Position numbers and translations under genes: made by a program. 64,000 nt of DNA, taken from assembly GCF_900540665.1 (NCBI RefSeq), contig NZ_UQGV01000003.1, positions 1-64,000 of the forward strand, given 5' to 3'. Source of the DNA: an uncultured Catenibacterium sp. (GTDB taxonomy: Bacteria; Bacillota_I; Bacilli_A; Erysipelotrichales; Coprobacillaceae). This document shows, in pieces, positions 9,360-18,770 of the stretch. Positions within the stretch are counted from its first letter, which is position 1. Each line of letters opens with the position of its first letter. The notes beneath the pieces were generated by a model, which saw only the letters and a list, made by a program, of their open reading frames with translations, ran no database searches and was not told the origin of the DNA.

Positions 9360-10433
9360 CTATTCGCTATATTCACCTTTATAAATTTGATATAACTTTT
9401 TCCATTGAACATTAACATCAAACTCATCTATATTTTCAATTGTTGGATTTTTTTTCTTAGTATTCGATTTCAAATATTCTAAGATTTCATGTTTCCAAAC
9501 AGATACATCTAAGGGCAAAAATTTAAGTGCATTAAATCCCAAATCACATTCATGACTTACTTTATCAGACGTAAGAGAATAAACACCCGTTAATTGAGAT
9601 TCAATTAACGTCACTGGAAATCCCTCAAATAGAGAAGGAAGAATAAAAATATCGAACATATGATAAACAGAAACCACATCATTAGTCACTCCCATAAAAA
9701 TAATGTTAGAGAGTCCTCTTTCTTTTACGATATTCTTTATCCTAACTTCTTCTTCTCCTTCACCATAACAAGCAATTACAATATTTTCATTTGTATTTAA
9801 TAAACTTTGTGCCAAATCAATAATAAAATCGTGGTTCTTTTGTTTATTAAATCTGCCTAAATGCCCTATAACCTGTGCATCACCAAAAATTTTATGCTTG
9901 TTTTTTTTGCATTCGACCTCATTAAACTTTCTAAACTTTTCAATATCTATAGCATTATTTAATATTATAAAGTCCTTATTACCAAAGAAAGCTTTTCCTG
10001 CCTCTCGCCCACACGCTACTCTTTGCACACTAAAAACGGAAAAAACGATTCTATTTATAAACTTCATTCTTTTGGAAAAAAAAGTATTATGTGAATGTAC
10101 TATTATATTTTTTATATGTGAAAATTTTGCTGCTATAACCGAAAGAAAAGCTTGATAATCAGTCTGTATATGAATTGCATCATAAGGTCCATTCTTTTGA
10201 ATAACTTCAATTAAATTTTGTATATATTTAACAGCCCCTACCGTTCCAGGAGTCTTTAATTCTATCACCTTAGCACCTAAAGATATTGCCTCATCATAGT
10301 AATCATTTTCAAATCTATCATGAATAACAAAATCCATTTGACACTTTTCTTTATCAAATGCCCTATAATAATTCATAATCATAGTTTCTGCACCACCACG
10401 ATGTAATGATCCCATTATCTCTAACACTTTCAT
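9360..10433 (-). CDS. GT4 family glycosyltransferase
   Basis: 357 aa GT-B enzyme. The N-terminal GSLHRGGAETMIMNYYRAFD matches the EpsF/CapM-like group. HIQTDYQAFLSVIAAK and VHSHNT belong to the acceptor domain, and GHLGRFNKQKNHDF begins the nucleotide-sugar domain. The donor motif is near residues 265-285 (LPSLFEGFPVTLIESQ, with both Glu residues of the EX7E signature). It probably uses a UDP-sugar with retention and acts at the inner face of the membrane. It is packed between two other glycosyltransferases in the same direction. Confidence 0.86.
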   Translation of the reverse strand: MKVLEIMGSLHRGGAETMIMNYYRAFDKEKCQMDFVIHDRFENDYYDEAISLGAKVIELKTPGTVGAVKYIQNLIEVIQKNGPYDAIHIQTDYQAFLSVIAAKFSHIKNIIVHSHNTFFSKRMKFINRIVFSVFSVQRVACGREAGKAFFGNKDFIILNNAIDIEKFRKFNEVECKKNKHKIFGDAQVIGHLGRFNKQKNHDFIIDLAQSLLNTNENIVIACYGEGEEEVRIKNIVKERGLSNIIFMGVTNDVVSVYHMFDIFILPSLFEGFPVTLIESQLTGVYSLTSDKVSHECDLGFNALKFLPLDVSVWKHEILEYLKSNTKKKNPTIENIDEFDVNVQWKKLYQIYKGEYSE

Positions 10434-10448
10434 TTTGTCACCCCATTC

Positions 10449-11594
10449 TTATAATATTTCATTCCAATTTATATCCTCTTTTAATGCTAGTGCACAATCA
10501 TATTCTCTCTTAATAACCTTCTCAATTATCCCTTTTATATCGCCTTGCAAAAATACATTGTTTTTAGGAACACTTTCAGGGCTTCCTCCGGTTTTATATG
10601 TAATAACTGGAGTACCGCAAGCTTGAGCTTCTAGATTTGTAGTTGGATAATTGTCCTCATATGTTAAATTCAAGAAAATATCCGCTGCTGTGTATATCTC
10701 AGCAAGTTCTTTAGGACTATCTGTTTTGGAAATACCAATTACATTTTTTGGTAAATTTTTCTTTTTGGAATCATCAACTCCTACCAAAACAACTACATAA
10801 TCATTAGGTAACAAATCAGCCATTTTAATAAAATCAGAAAAACCTTTTCTTTCACTCCAAGGACACGCTACACCAAGTAAAATGTATTTATTTTCTAATT
10901 TATGCTTTGTTCTAAAATCACTTATAGTTGGTTTAAAAATTGTAGTATCTATTCTGTTATGTATAACCTTTACATCATATTCTTGTAAAAAACTTTCTTT
11001 TAGCAAATCAGCAAGCCACTGAGATGGTGTTATCATTGTCATATTTTTTACATTAGTAAATAACTCCTTGTTTTTATAGTAATTCCTCTTTGTTTGATCA
11101 AAAAAAGGTTCATGTTTATTTTGAGAATAATAACAATTAGAACATTCATTTTTCCATTTCTCACATCCAATATGTGAAAAATATGAACAATAACCAGTGA
11201 AAGCCCAACAATCATGGTGAGTCCACTTAACTTGCATATTTGGTCTATTTTTTATCCACTTAAATAACATCTCAATATTAATATAATAATCATGTATATT
11301 ATGAAGCCATAAAACATCTGGATTAAATTTGTCTGCCCACTCGAGAAATCTAGCTGTAGCATGTTTACTACAATAACCTCTATCTCCAAAAACTTTAGAC
11401 ATAAAAGCATGTAGTCCAACATCTAAAGAATTACCAATTCTGATAGCATATTTCTGATATTCATCAGGAACATCAGCTCTACCATATGCAATCTTAACTT
11501 CATTTCCTCTTTCTATATATGCATTTGCTATATCCATACAAATGCGTCCTGTTGATCTTATTCCGCAAACAGCATTAATTAATAAAACTTTCAT
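10449..11594 (-). CDS. GT4 family glycosyltransferase (WcaC-like)
   Basis: 381 aa GT-B protein. The start LLINAVCGIRSTGRI and the HHDCWAFTGYCSYF-x-GCEKW stretch with several Cys residues (about 125-155) resemble WcaC-type colanic acid transferases. The C-terminal NLTYEDNYPTTNLEAQACGTPVITY carries the EX7E donor signature. The cysteine-rich segment may bind metal or simply be structural. The ATG has AAAGG seven bases upstream. A 92-base A+T-rich gap with no visible signal separates it from the preceding transferase. Sugar specificity is unknown. Confidence 0.83.
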   Translation of the reverse strand: MKVLLINAVCGIRSTGRICMDIANAYIERGNEVKIAYGRADVPDEYQKYAIRIGNSLDVGLHAFMSKVFGDRGYCSKHATARFLEWADKFNPDVLWLHNIHDYYINIEMLFKWIKNRPNMQVKWTHHDCWAFTGYCSYFSHIGCEKWKNECSNCYYSQNKHEPFFDQTKRNYYKNKELFTNVKNMTMITPSQWLADLLKESFLQEYDVKVIHNRIDTTIFKPTISDFRTKHKLENKYILLGVACPWSERKGFSDFIKMADLLPNDYVVVLVGVDDSKKKNLPKNVIGISKTDSPKELAEIYTAADIFLNLTYEDNYPTTNLEAQACGTPVITYKTGGSPESVPKNNVFLQGDIKGIIEKVIKREYDCALALKEDINWNEIL

Positions 11595-11686
11595 GTCTTA
11601 ACCTTTAAATTATATTTACAATAATTTTCCTTTCCTGGTAACCTAGCAATTGTTAATAAGATTGTTTATAATACTAATTAAATTTA

Positions 11687-12907
11687 TCATAATGACTGAA
11701 TGCCAAAATGACTCATAATAGTATTATATGCTTGTTCTACTGAATAATTTTCTTCGAGAAAAGAATACTCTAATACCTTCTGTTCTTCTAATTTATCTAG
11801 ATTAATCTTTGAAACTAATTTATCAAAATTATTAACATCATTACTTTCGCACCACCAACCAAATCCACCTTCTACTATTACATTACCAATATCCGTATTT
11901 GAATCAGTAACAGCTAGCACTGGTATCTTTGCTTGCATATAAGAAAGTAATCTACTTGGAAAATTAGGGATAGTAAATCTATGATCTAGGAAAATCATCC
12001 CTACATCACAAGCCCCAACCATAGTGTCATAATCTTCTTTTGGAAGTCGTTTCATAAGTTTTACATTCGTAGGTTTATACTCCTTAATAAAAGACTCTAA
12101 CTTTGAGTACTCTGTACCCGAACCTACTACAACAAAATGTACATTGTTGTTATCTTTTTGACTCTTTAGACACTCAATCAAAAACGGAATTCCTTGTGGC
12201 TTACCAAGATTACCACCATAAATAAATACTTTCTTGTCTAATGGAATATCATACTTATTTCTAATTGCAATTCTTTTATCCAGTGAAACACTTTTATCTA
12301 ATGGCTCAACACAATTTGGACATATTTCTACAATAGATAGATCCACCTCTGGATTATGACTAATTACATAATCAATATTAGCTTGACTCATGCAACCAAT
12401 ATAATCAGAAACCTTATACAGATTCTTTTCTTTTTTTCTAAAATATTTATAAAGTAATCCTTTTAACCCATTTTTTCTCATCATTCCTAAATCAACAGCA
12501 TTCTGAGGAAAAATGTCCTTAAGAAGAAGATATGTCTTTGCACCATCTCTTCTTTTCACATATTCAACTACTTTTACTAAAGTAATAGGAGGAGTTGAAT
12601 ATAAAACTAAATCAAATTTTACATCAGAGAAGTATTTTTTAATTGCTGATAAATACTGACTTTCTACCCTAACTGTAGATACACCCTTTTCAATCAAATT
12701 GGTCTGTGTTAAATTACCAATTTTAACATATAGCATCTTTGCTCCATGGTCTTCTTTAAGTTCTGTTTCTTTTCCTTCTCTTTTTTCATATGAACCAACA
12801 GTATATACATTATGTCCTTGGTCCCTAAAATATCTTAGCAAATCGGGATAAATTGAATGTTGTTCTATACTATCAATTCTTCCTGTTGTTAAAAACAATA
12901 CATTCAT
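11687..12907 (-). CDS. Glycosyltransferase, WbuB-like GT4
   Basis: 406 aa. The stretch STPPITLVKVVEYVK and the following LLKDIFPQNAVDLGM match WbuB/CapL-type GT4 enzymes, several of which transfer N-acetyl-fucosamine. That would fit the capEFG genes nearby but is inference. The nucleotide-binding half begins with FIYGGNLGKPQGIP, and the donor region ends with FPSRLLSYMQAKIPVLAVTDS. It follows the ATP-grasp gene by 14 bases and has GGAGAG before the ATG. Confidence 0.82.
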   Translation of the reverse strand: MNVLFLTTGRIDSIEQHSIYPDLLRYFRDQGHNVYTVGSYEKREGKETELKEDHGAKMLYVKIGNLTQTNLIEKGVSTVRVESQYLSAIKKYFSDVKFDLVLYSTPPITLVKVVEYVKRRDGAKTYLLLKDIFPQNAVDLGMMRKNGLKGLLYKYFRKKEKNLYKVSDYIGCMSQANIDYVISHNPEVDLSIVEICPNCVEPLDKSVSLDKRIAIRNKYDIPLDKKVFIYGGNLGKPQGIPFLIECLKSQKDNNNVHFVVVGSGTEYSKLESFIKEYKPTNVKLMKRLPKEDYDTMVGACDVGMIFLDHRFTIPNFPSRLLSYMQAKIPVLAVTDSNTDIGNVIVEGGFGWWCESNDVNNFDKLVSKINLDKLEEQKVLEYSFLEENYSVEQAYNTIMSHFGIQSL

Positions 12908-12921
12908 AACTTCTCTCCTCT

Positions 12922-13881
12922 TTACTTAATCATGATTTCATTGTATTTCATCATATAAGTTCCCGCGTTGTAGTTTTCACCTACAACACTTTCATTCTTA
13001 TTACCTTCAAGATTATTTACAATGAGTTTCATATGATCAGCACCACATTCATATGCATGAGGATATCCTCCTCCAAAACGTGGATTTACTTCTGAAATAT
13101 AGTACTCTCCATTAATATCAAAGATATCAATATCAATCTGACCTCTGTAACCCGCTTCTGATACAAACTTCTTAATAAGATCAAATAACTTATCATCTTT
13201 GAAAGATACTGCTTTATCTGTCTCTCCAGCTCTCATCTTTAATTTTTTCTTAGTAAAAATTGAAATGATTTCTCCAGAAACCATATCAATATAAACATCT
13301 GCACCGATTTCCTGACCATTTAAATATTCCTGAATCATAAGTCCTTCATCATGAGCAAACAATAATTCTACTGTTTCTTTATCATATACTTTAGAAATCG
13401 CAATACTCGCACTACCTCTAGCAGGTTTTACAAATACTGGATAATTAGCCTTTCCTGCTTCTACATCTGCATAGAATTCGTCTTTATCCATATATGATTT
13501 TGCACATTTATAATTATGATCTTTTAACCATTCATACATTTCATATTTGTCTAAAGACATTTCGCATAATTCATATGATGATCCAATTACTGTAGTTCCT
13601 ACTGCTTTAAATTTATCGTTATTTTTAGCTAATAACGATAACTCTGGATCAATAAGACTTAAAATTCCATCAATCTTTTCCTTCTTACAAATATTAAGAA
13701 TGATATCTAAATATCCAACATCAGTCATTCTAGGCACAATGTAGTATTTATCAGCTTCATAAATAGCTGGTGCTAATTCACTCATATCTGTTGCAACTAC
13801 ATTTCCTTTTCCAGCTAATGATTTTACGAAATATTCAACTACTTTATTTCGTGTACCTGCACTTAAAATTAATATATTCAT
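12922..13881 (-). CDS. ATP-grasp ligase of capsule cluster
   Basis: 319 aa ATP-grasp enzyme, related to carbamoyl-phosphate-synthase-like ligases. An N-terminal Rossmann-like domain (ILILSAGTRNKVVEYF) is followed by the ATP lid (PVFVKPARGSASIAI, about residues 148-162), the base-contact segment MIQEYLNGQEIGADVY and the Mg-binding end SEVNPRFGGG (about 265-274). Such enzymes join a carboxylate to an amine or thiol through an acyl phosphate. The next genes upstream are an asparagine-synthase-like protein and a PLP enzyme, so it may attach or build an amino-acid-type substituent. The substrate is unknown. Confidence 0.8.
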   Translation of the reverse strand: MNILILSAGTRNKVVEYFVKSLAGKGNVVATDMSELAPAIYEADKYYIVPRMTDVGYLDIILNICKKEKIDGILSLIDPELSLLAKNNDKFKAVGTTVIGSSYELCEMSLDKYEMYEWLKDHNYKCAKSYMDKDEFYADVEAGKANYPVFVKPARGSASIAISKVYDKETVELLFAHDEGLMIQEYLNGQEIGADVYIDMVSGEIISIFTKKKLKMRAGETDKAVSFKDDKLFDLIKKFVSEAGYRGQIDIDIFDINGEYYISEVNPRFGGGYPHAYECGADHMKLIVNNLEGNKNESVVGENYNAGTYMMKYNEIMIK

Positions 13882-13906
13882 TTATTTTTCTCCTACCTAT
13901 AAACCA

Positions 13907-15393
13907 TCACTGCTCTTCTATTGCTTTCTTATAGCGATTTATCATATGTTCTCCTGCCCAGGGAACTAAATATCTTACAACGGTTGTATTTTCTATTTCA
14001 GAAAAATCTTTACTACTACTTTTATGTAGTCCAATTCTAGAGAGATAAATATTACGTACTTTAAACAAAAAGAATAAAGAACTAAATAAATGGAACTTCT
14101 TTTTCTTTTTTAAATAATTATTGAAGTCCTCTCCAGTTTTTTTTGACATTCTTTTAATAATGCGAGATTTCCAATCATAACTATAGCTAAAACCAGCACC
14201 TTGTTTTTTTACTCCAAATTCTTCCCTTAAAACACCCGATTCTTCTACAATTCGTCTCGGAATCGGTCTATCATAATTATTGAATAATGACCATTTTTTC
14301 ATCTCTTCACTATTAGATATCTTAGTTATACTAGGCCAAGCAGTTGCTCCAAATAATGGTAAAGGACAAGAAATATAATCTACCCACAGTCTTCTTTCAG
14401 AACTTCCTAAACTAGCATCTCTAGAATCAAAAATAAATCTATCATTTGTATTTACTTCATTTCTATCCCAGATAGAATCTCCTCTTTCTCCTGTCAAAAC
14501 AATATTTCCATTAAAGACATCATAAAAAGAAGCCATACTTATTTCTGATCCAAGCTCACCTGTGCAAACAACCTCTGCTTCTAAGTAATTTTCATTCTTT
14601 ATATAAATATCACTATCTCTTATAATGATATTTTCATATCCCAATTTCTTAGCAATCTTATCTCCACAATCTTCTTTGTGCTTCCCTTTTGGTGAGAATG
14701 TACAAGCAGTTGTTGCTCCCATTTTCTTAGCTATAACTGCACAACATGTCGCATCATATCCTCTACTAATTGTAGAAACGACACCATATTGCTTATTTCT
14801 ATTTTTATCAGCACCATTATCTTTTAACATAATCATTGCTTGCATAAGTTTCTGATAATAATCTTTAAAATTTACAAAAGGAGCAGATATTTCTTTGTTT
14901 TCTACGGTATAATGGCCATCAATACCAACTCTTAAATTGGCATAATAAATCACTTTCACATAAACAACTTTCCCGTTTTCTAAAACACGTATCTTTTTTG
15001 TGTATTTATCCACTCCTTTCCTAATACTATTTAAATCAATTTCATATCCAGCATATTCTGAATCCATTTTTAATCCAGTAAACGCCATTAATAAATAAAG
15101 ACTGTTACTAACGAAATTTACATTTTCTTTTTTAAAGATATACAAACCATATGTAACATGAGTAGGTGTAGAAAATAAAATTTCTTTATTTTCTATACCC
15201 CCCCCGTGCCACAAAACCATTCAGCATTTGCAAATAATTCTTTGTTAAATTCACCACTCCAAGCCCCTTCAACAAAGAAATTTTCTTTAACATCAACGTG
15301 TTCTCCATGAAAAAGTTCTGTTATTTCTCCGTTAATAGTTGCTACCCATGCTAAGGGTGGTAACTTTTTATTTAACTTATTTATCAATTTCAT
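13907..15393 (-). pseudogene. Asparagine-synthase-like gene, frameshifted at a G8 tract
   Basis: Two overlapping frames make one protein. The first begins at 15393 (ATG, GGAGA upstream) and ends at a TAG at 15193-15195, right after a run of eight G on the coding strand (15198-15205). The second frame continues to a TGA at 13907-13909 and encodes an asparagine synthetase-like PP-loop domain (TISRGYDATC instead of the usual SGGxDS) with SPKGKHKEDC and TGERGDSIWD. The second frame's own ATG at 15220 has no ribosome site. A tract of six or nine G would give one product of about 495 aa reading from ...FCGTGG into IENKE... The N-terminus lacks Cys2, so it is probably not a glutamine-hydrolysing enzyme. 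It is either switched off by tract slippage, truly broken, or a sequencing error. Confidence 0.75.
15198..15205 (-). repeat. G8 homopolymer tract inside coding sequence
   Basis: Eight consecutive C on the plus strand (G on the coding strand) lie about 190 bases into the asparagine-synthase-like gene. It is the longest G/C homopolymer I found in this A+T-rich window; the next longest is six. Slippage by +1 or -2 restores the long frame. Confidence 0.9.
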
Positions 15394-15394
15394 T

Positions 15395-16297
15395 TTACAT
15401 TCTCCCTATATCATCAAAGAAAAGAGGTGTTCCACCTGTGTGAATAAATAAAACATTTTTGTTTATAATGTTCTTAGTGTGTAAATATTTCTTCATACCG
15501 AGAAATGCTTTAGCTGTATAAGTACTATCCATCGGAATACCATATTTCACCATATTTTCTTTAATTATATTGGATATCTCAGAACTATCTTTACCATAGC
15601 CATCGCCAGTATATTGATCTAAGAAAATAGTTTTATCTTGAATTACTTTTTCGTCAACTTCGGTCATATATTCTCTAATACTATCAAGCACTACATCTCG
15701 ACCTCTTGGATTTTTTCTAGCTATACTTATACCGATGATTTTTCGATTATCACCATTTCTTATTTGCCCACATACTAACCCTGCATGTGTAGTTCCTGTT
15801 CCAGATGCAAAGAAAATATAGTCGAAAAACACATCATTTTCTTTCTCATATTCTTTTATTTCTTCATAACAATCAACATATGCTTGCGTACCAATATTCC
15901 CATGTCCACCGCCAGGAATAAAATATGGTTTACAACTTTGTTCTCTTAATATTTGCAATGTTTCTTCTATAGTATCGTGAACTTTTTCTACAGGCACTGT
16001 AATAATTTCTGCCCCAAACATTTCCATAAATCGACTATTATATGTGACATCCGAAACTTCTTGCGGACCAATAATGTAGCACTTCATACCTCTTTCGACT
16101 GCCATATTAGCTATAATACGACAATGGTTTGAATGACTACTGCCATATGTAACAACACAGTCATAATTACCCTTATCAATGTCTTCAAAAAAGAGAAAAC
16201 CTTTTCTCGCTTTATTGCCTCCAAAAGAATAAGGTACTAAATCATCTCTTTTAACATATAAATTTTTTTCAATTTGTTGAATCGGTGTATTCCACAT
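15395..16297 (-). CDS. PLP enzyme, D-cysteine desulfhydrase/ACC deaminase family
   Basis: 300 aa fold-type II PLP enzyme. VKRDDLVPYSFGGNKARKG (residues 14-32) contains the lysine expected to hold PLP. TYGSSHSNHCR is the family's substrate-binding loop, and FASGTGTTHAGLVCG binds the cofactor phosphate. DcyD and ACC deaminase remove amino groups from small amino acids with release of pyruvate or ketobutyrate. A cluster position between a GNAT protein and an asparagine-synthase-like gene suggests amino-acid supply or tailoring for glycan decoration rather than detoxification. It ends two bases before the frameshifted gene, so the two are probably co-translated. Confidence 0.8.
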   Translation of the reverse strand: MWNTPIQQIEKNLYVKRDDLVPYSFGGNKARKGFLFFEDIDKGNYDCVVTYGSSHSNHCRIIANMAVERGMKCYIIGPQEVSDVTYNSRFMEMFGAEIITVPVEKVHDTIEETLQILREQSCKPYFIPGGGHGNIGTQAYVDCYEEIKEYEKENDVFFDYIFFASGTGTTHAGLVCGQIRNGDNRKIIGISIARKNPRGRDVVLDSIREYMTEVDEKVIQDKTIFLDQYTGDGYGKDSSEISNIIKENMVKYGIPMDSTYTAKAFLGMKKYLHTKNIINKNVLFIHTGGTPLFFDDIGRM

Positions 16298-16299
16298 AG

Positions 16300-16812
16300 T
16301 TATTCTTCCTTTAAATAGTCATTTTTGAGAAGACCATAAATATAACGATCAGCATACTTGCCATGTGAGATAATATCGTTACGTACGCATCCTTCTTTGA
16401 TGAATCCTAACTTTTCAAACAATCTCTGTGCAGGTATATTCTCTATTTCTGTATAGAGATAAATGCGATTTAAACCTAGTTCTTTAAAAGCATAATCTAA
16501 TAAAATCTTACTAGCCTTTGTTGATATTCCTTTTCCTTTTAGCGATGTCTCCCCCATTGCAATGTAATATTCCGCTTTACTATTTTTCTGATCAATTGAT
16601 AGGAGTCCAATAGTTCCGCAAGGAATACCATCAGCTTCAATTACAGCATCATAACGATCTGTTCGCCCTATATTAGAGTCAAACCATCTTTGAGTTTTTT
16701 CTATTTCTAAAGGAATATCATAATGAAGAAATCTGTTATTCTGAGGATTATTAATCCATTCAACCTTATTTGGAATATCATTTCTTTCAAACTTTCTAAT
16801 ATGAACTAACAT
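16300..16812 (-). CDS. GNAT acetyltransferase, RimJ/PseH-like
   Basis: 170 aa. Shows the GNAT core: an N-terminal IRKFERNDIPNKVEWINNP, the acetyl-CoA loop near KGKGISTKASKILLDYAF (about 93-110) and the C-terminal NIPAQRLFEKLGFIKEG. PseH-type relatives acetylate the 4-amino group of UDP-amino sugars. Here it may acetylate an amino sugar or an amino acid of the repeat unit. Its ATG overlaps the last seven bases of the sugar transferase gene (ATGTTAG), showing tight coupling. Confidence 0.82.
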   Translation of the reverse strand: MLVHIRKFERNDIPNKVEWINNPQNNRFLHYDIPLEIEKTQRWFDSNIGRTDRYDAVIEADGIPCGTIGLLSIDQKNSKAEYYIAMGETSLKGKGISTKASKILLDYAFKELGLNRIYLYTEIENIPAQRLFEKLGFIKEGCVRNDIISHGKYADRYIYGLLKNDYLKEE

Positions 16813-17471
16813 TTTGTATTTCTTCCTCTCGCATCATCTAAACGTCCAACTTTAATTTGACTCCCAACCTGTATATCAGAGCGCTTTAACACTTTCCCAA
16901 CAGTCATAAAAATTACTTTTACATCAAACGAAAAAGAAACATTATTAACATATTCTAAATCGTACTCAAAACGTTGTTCCCAACTATCTATTGCATTTCG
17001 ACCATTTATCTGTGCCCACCCAGATAGTCCTGGTCTAACATCATGTCTATGATGTTCTCTTTCACTATAATAAGGAAGATATTCAACTAAAAGAGGTCTT
17101 GGTCCAATGATTGACATATCACCTTTTAAAATATTTATTACTTCAGGGAGTTCATCCATAGATGTAGATCTAAGAATTCTTCCGAATTTAGTAAGTCTTT
17201 TATCATCCGAAAGAAGATTACCATCTTCATCTTTTTCATCCGTCATTGATCGAAATTTATAAAGATAGAATGTTTTTTCCTTTCCTGTTTTAGGATTGAT
17301 TTTCCCTGGTCTAGCTTGTTTAAAAATAATCGGACTACCTAGCTTCACACGCACTAGAATAGCAATAATTAGAAATAACCACCAAAAAACTATAATTGCG
17401 AGTAGAGCACAAATAATATCTAACAATCTCTTAAAAAATCTGTTATATATTCCATTTTTTCCCTTAAACAT
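16806..17471 (-). CDS. Initiating phosphoglycosyl transferase (PglC/EpsL-like)
   Basis: 221 aa small monotopic phosphoglycosyl transferase, the enzyme that starts repeat-unit assembly by moving a sugar phosphate to undecaprenyl phosphate. A basic N-terminus, one re-entrant hydrophobic segment (about 15-40), KFRSM (72-76), the catalytic Asp-Glu in DELPE (106-110) and GPRPLL (123-128) are all present, as is GLSGWAQINGRN. It stands directly after a DegT aminotransferase and a PglD-like acetyltransferase, so UDP-diacetyl-bacillosamine is the probable donor, as for PglC and EpsL. Confidence 0.9.
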   Translation of the reverse strand: MFKGKNGIYNRFFKRLLDIICALLAIIVFWWLFLIIAILVRVKLGSPIIFKQARPGKINPKTGKEKTFYLYKFRSMTDEKDEDGNLLSDDKRLTKFGRILRSTSMDELPEVINILKGDMSIIGPRPLLVEYLPYYSEREHHRHDVRPGLSGWAQINGRNAIDSWEQRFEYDLEYVNNVSFSFDVKVIFMTVGKVLKRSDIQVGSQIKVGRLDDARGRNTKC

Positions 17472-17483
17472 TTATATAACTCC

Positions 17484-18767
17484 CTACTCAAAACAACTTC
17501 TAATCACTTCAATAATTCTATCCTGCTCATCAGGAGTCATCTTGTTATCACTAGGTAGACATAAACCTCTATTAAAGATATCCATACCAATATCAGCTAC
17601 ACTACCTTCTATATAGGCATTAGATCTAGCTCTACCATTACCATCTCTTCCTACAAATGGATTCAAACGATAGATAGGCTGCATATGCATAGGCTTCCAT
17701 ATAGGTCGTCCTTCTGCATTAATAGAAGCGATAGCTTCTAGTATTTCAGTAGGACAAGTCTTTCCATGTTCCTTTACATAACATACATCCTGTTCTCCTC
17801 TTACCTGTTTACACATTGCTTCTTCATCAATGATTAAACATGATAACCAGTAGTTAGGTTCACTATTTTTTAGATCTACAGGATTCATAGATACAGGTAA
17901 TCCTTTAAAACCTTCTTTATATCTTTCATAGATTGCTTTCTTCTGTGCAATATGTTCATCTAGATATGGTAACTGTCCTCTTACTACACCAGCTACTACA
18001 TTACTCATACGATAGTTATATCCTAGTTCTTCGTGCTGATACCAAGCTGCATTCTCTCTAGCCTGTGTAGACCATTTACGTACTTTATTAGCTGCTTCTT
18101 CATCATCTGTTAAGAAACATCCACCAGCACTACCTGTAATGATCTTATTACCATTAAATGAGATAGTATTAAACTTACCAAATGTACCTGTTTCTACACC
18201 TTTATATGTAGCACCCATAGATTCTGCTGCATCTTCTACTAAGATTGCATTATGTCTATTAATGATTTCATTTAATTCATCAATCTTACCTGGTGTACCA
18301 TATAGATGTGCTATTACTACTACCTTAGTATCTGGATATAATTCAAAAGCTTTTTCTAAAGCTACTGGATCCATATTCCAAGTATCATATTCAGTATCAA
18401 TGAATACTGGTTCTCCACCTTCATATACAATAGGATTTACCGTTGCATCAAAAGTCATATCAGAACAGAATACTTTCTTACCTTCTAATGCACCATGTCC
18501 TACCTTAGGCATACCATATGCAGCTAGACCAGCTAGTTTCATAGACAAGTGTAAAGATGCAGTACCACATGATAAAGCAACTGCATGTTTACAACCCATA
18601 TACTCACAAACCATTCTTTCTACTTCATTAATATTCTTACCTACAGTAGACATCCAGTTTGTTTCATATGCTTCCTTAACATATTCAATTTCTGGTCCAT
18701 GCATAGTAGGACTGCTTAACCATACTTTTGATTCAAACTTTTCAAATTTATTCTTCTCATTAAACAT
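17484..18767 (-). CDS. DegT/PglE-type UDP-4-keto-sugar aminotransferase
   Basis: 427 aa PLP aminotransferase of the DegT/DnrJ/EryC1 family. The N-terminus WLSSPTMHGPEIEYVKEAYETNW and the SCGTASLHLS cofactor loop are typical. VEDAAESMG has the Asp that contacts the pyridine nitrogen, and Lys208 in SFNGNKII should form the internal aldimine. In PglE/EpsN it transfers an amine to UDP-4-keto-6-deoxy-GlcNAc. It lies between a PglD-like and a PglC-like gene, the same grouping as B. subtilis epsL-epsM-epsN. The matching retaining 4,6-dehydratase (PglF/EpsC) is not in this window. Confidence 0.88.
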   Translation of the reverse strand: MFNEKNKFEKFESKVWLSSPTMHGPEIEYVKEAYETNWMSTVGKNINEVERMVCEYMGCKHAVALSCGTASLHLSMKLAGLAAYGMPKVGHGALEGKKVFCSDMTFDATVNPIVYEGGEPVFIDTEYDTWNMDPVALEKAFELYPDTKVVVIAHLYGTPGKIDELNEIINRHNAILVEDAAESMGATYKGVETGTFGKFNTISFNGNKIITGSAGGCFLTDDEEAANKVRKWSTQARENAAWYQHEELGYNYRMSNVVAGVVRGQLPYLDEHIAQKKAIYERYKEGFKGLPVSMNPVDLKNSEPNYWLSCLIIDEEAMCKQVRGEQDVCYVKEHGKTCPTEILEAIASINAEGRPIWKPMHMQPIYRLNPFVGRDGNGRARSNAYIEGSVADIGMDIFNRGLCLPSDNKMTPDEQDRIIEVIRSCFE

Positions 18768-18770
18768 GAT

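Noticed and set aside
13907..15220. Treating the 437-codon frame as a complete separate gene
   Set aside because: Its ATG has no ribosome site and lies inside the preceding frame. The two frames join seamlessly if the G tract changes length, so one split gene is the better reading.
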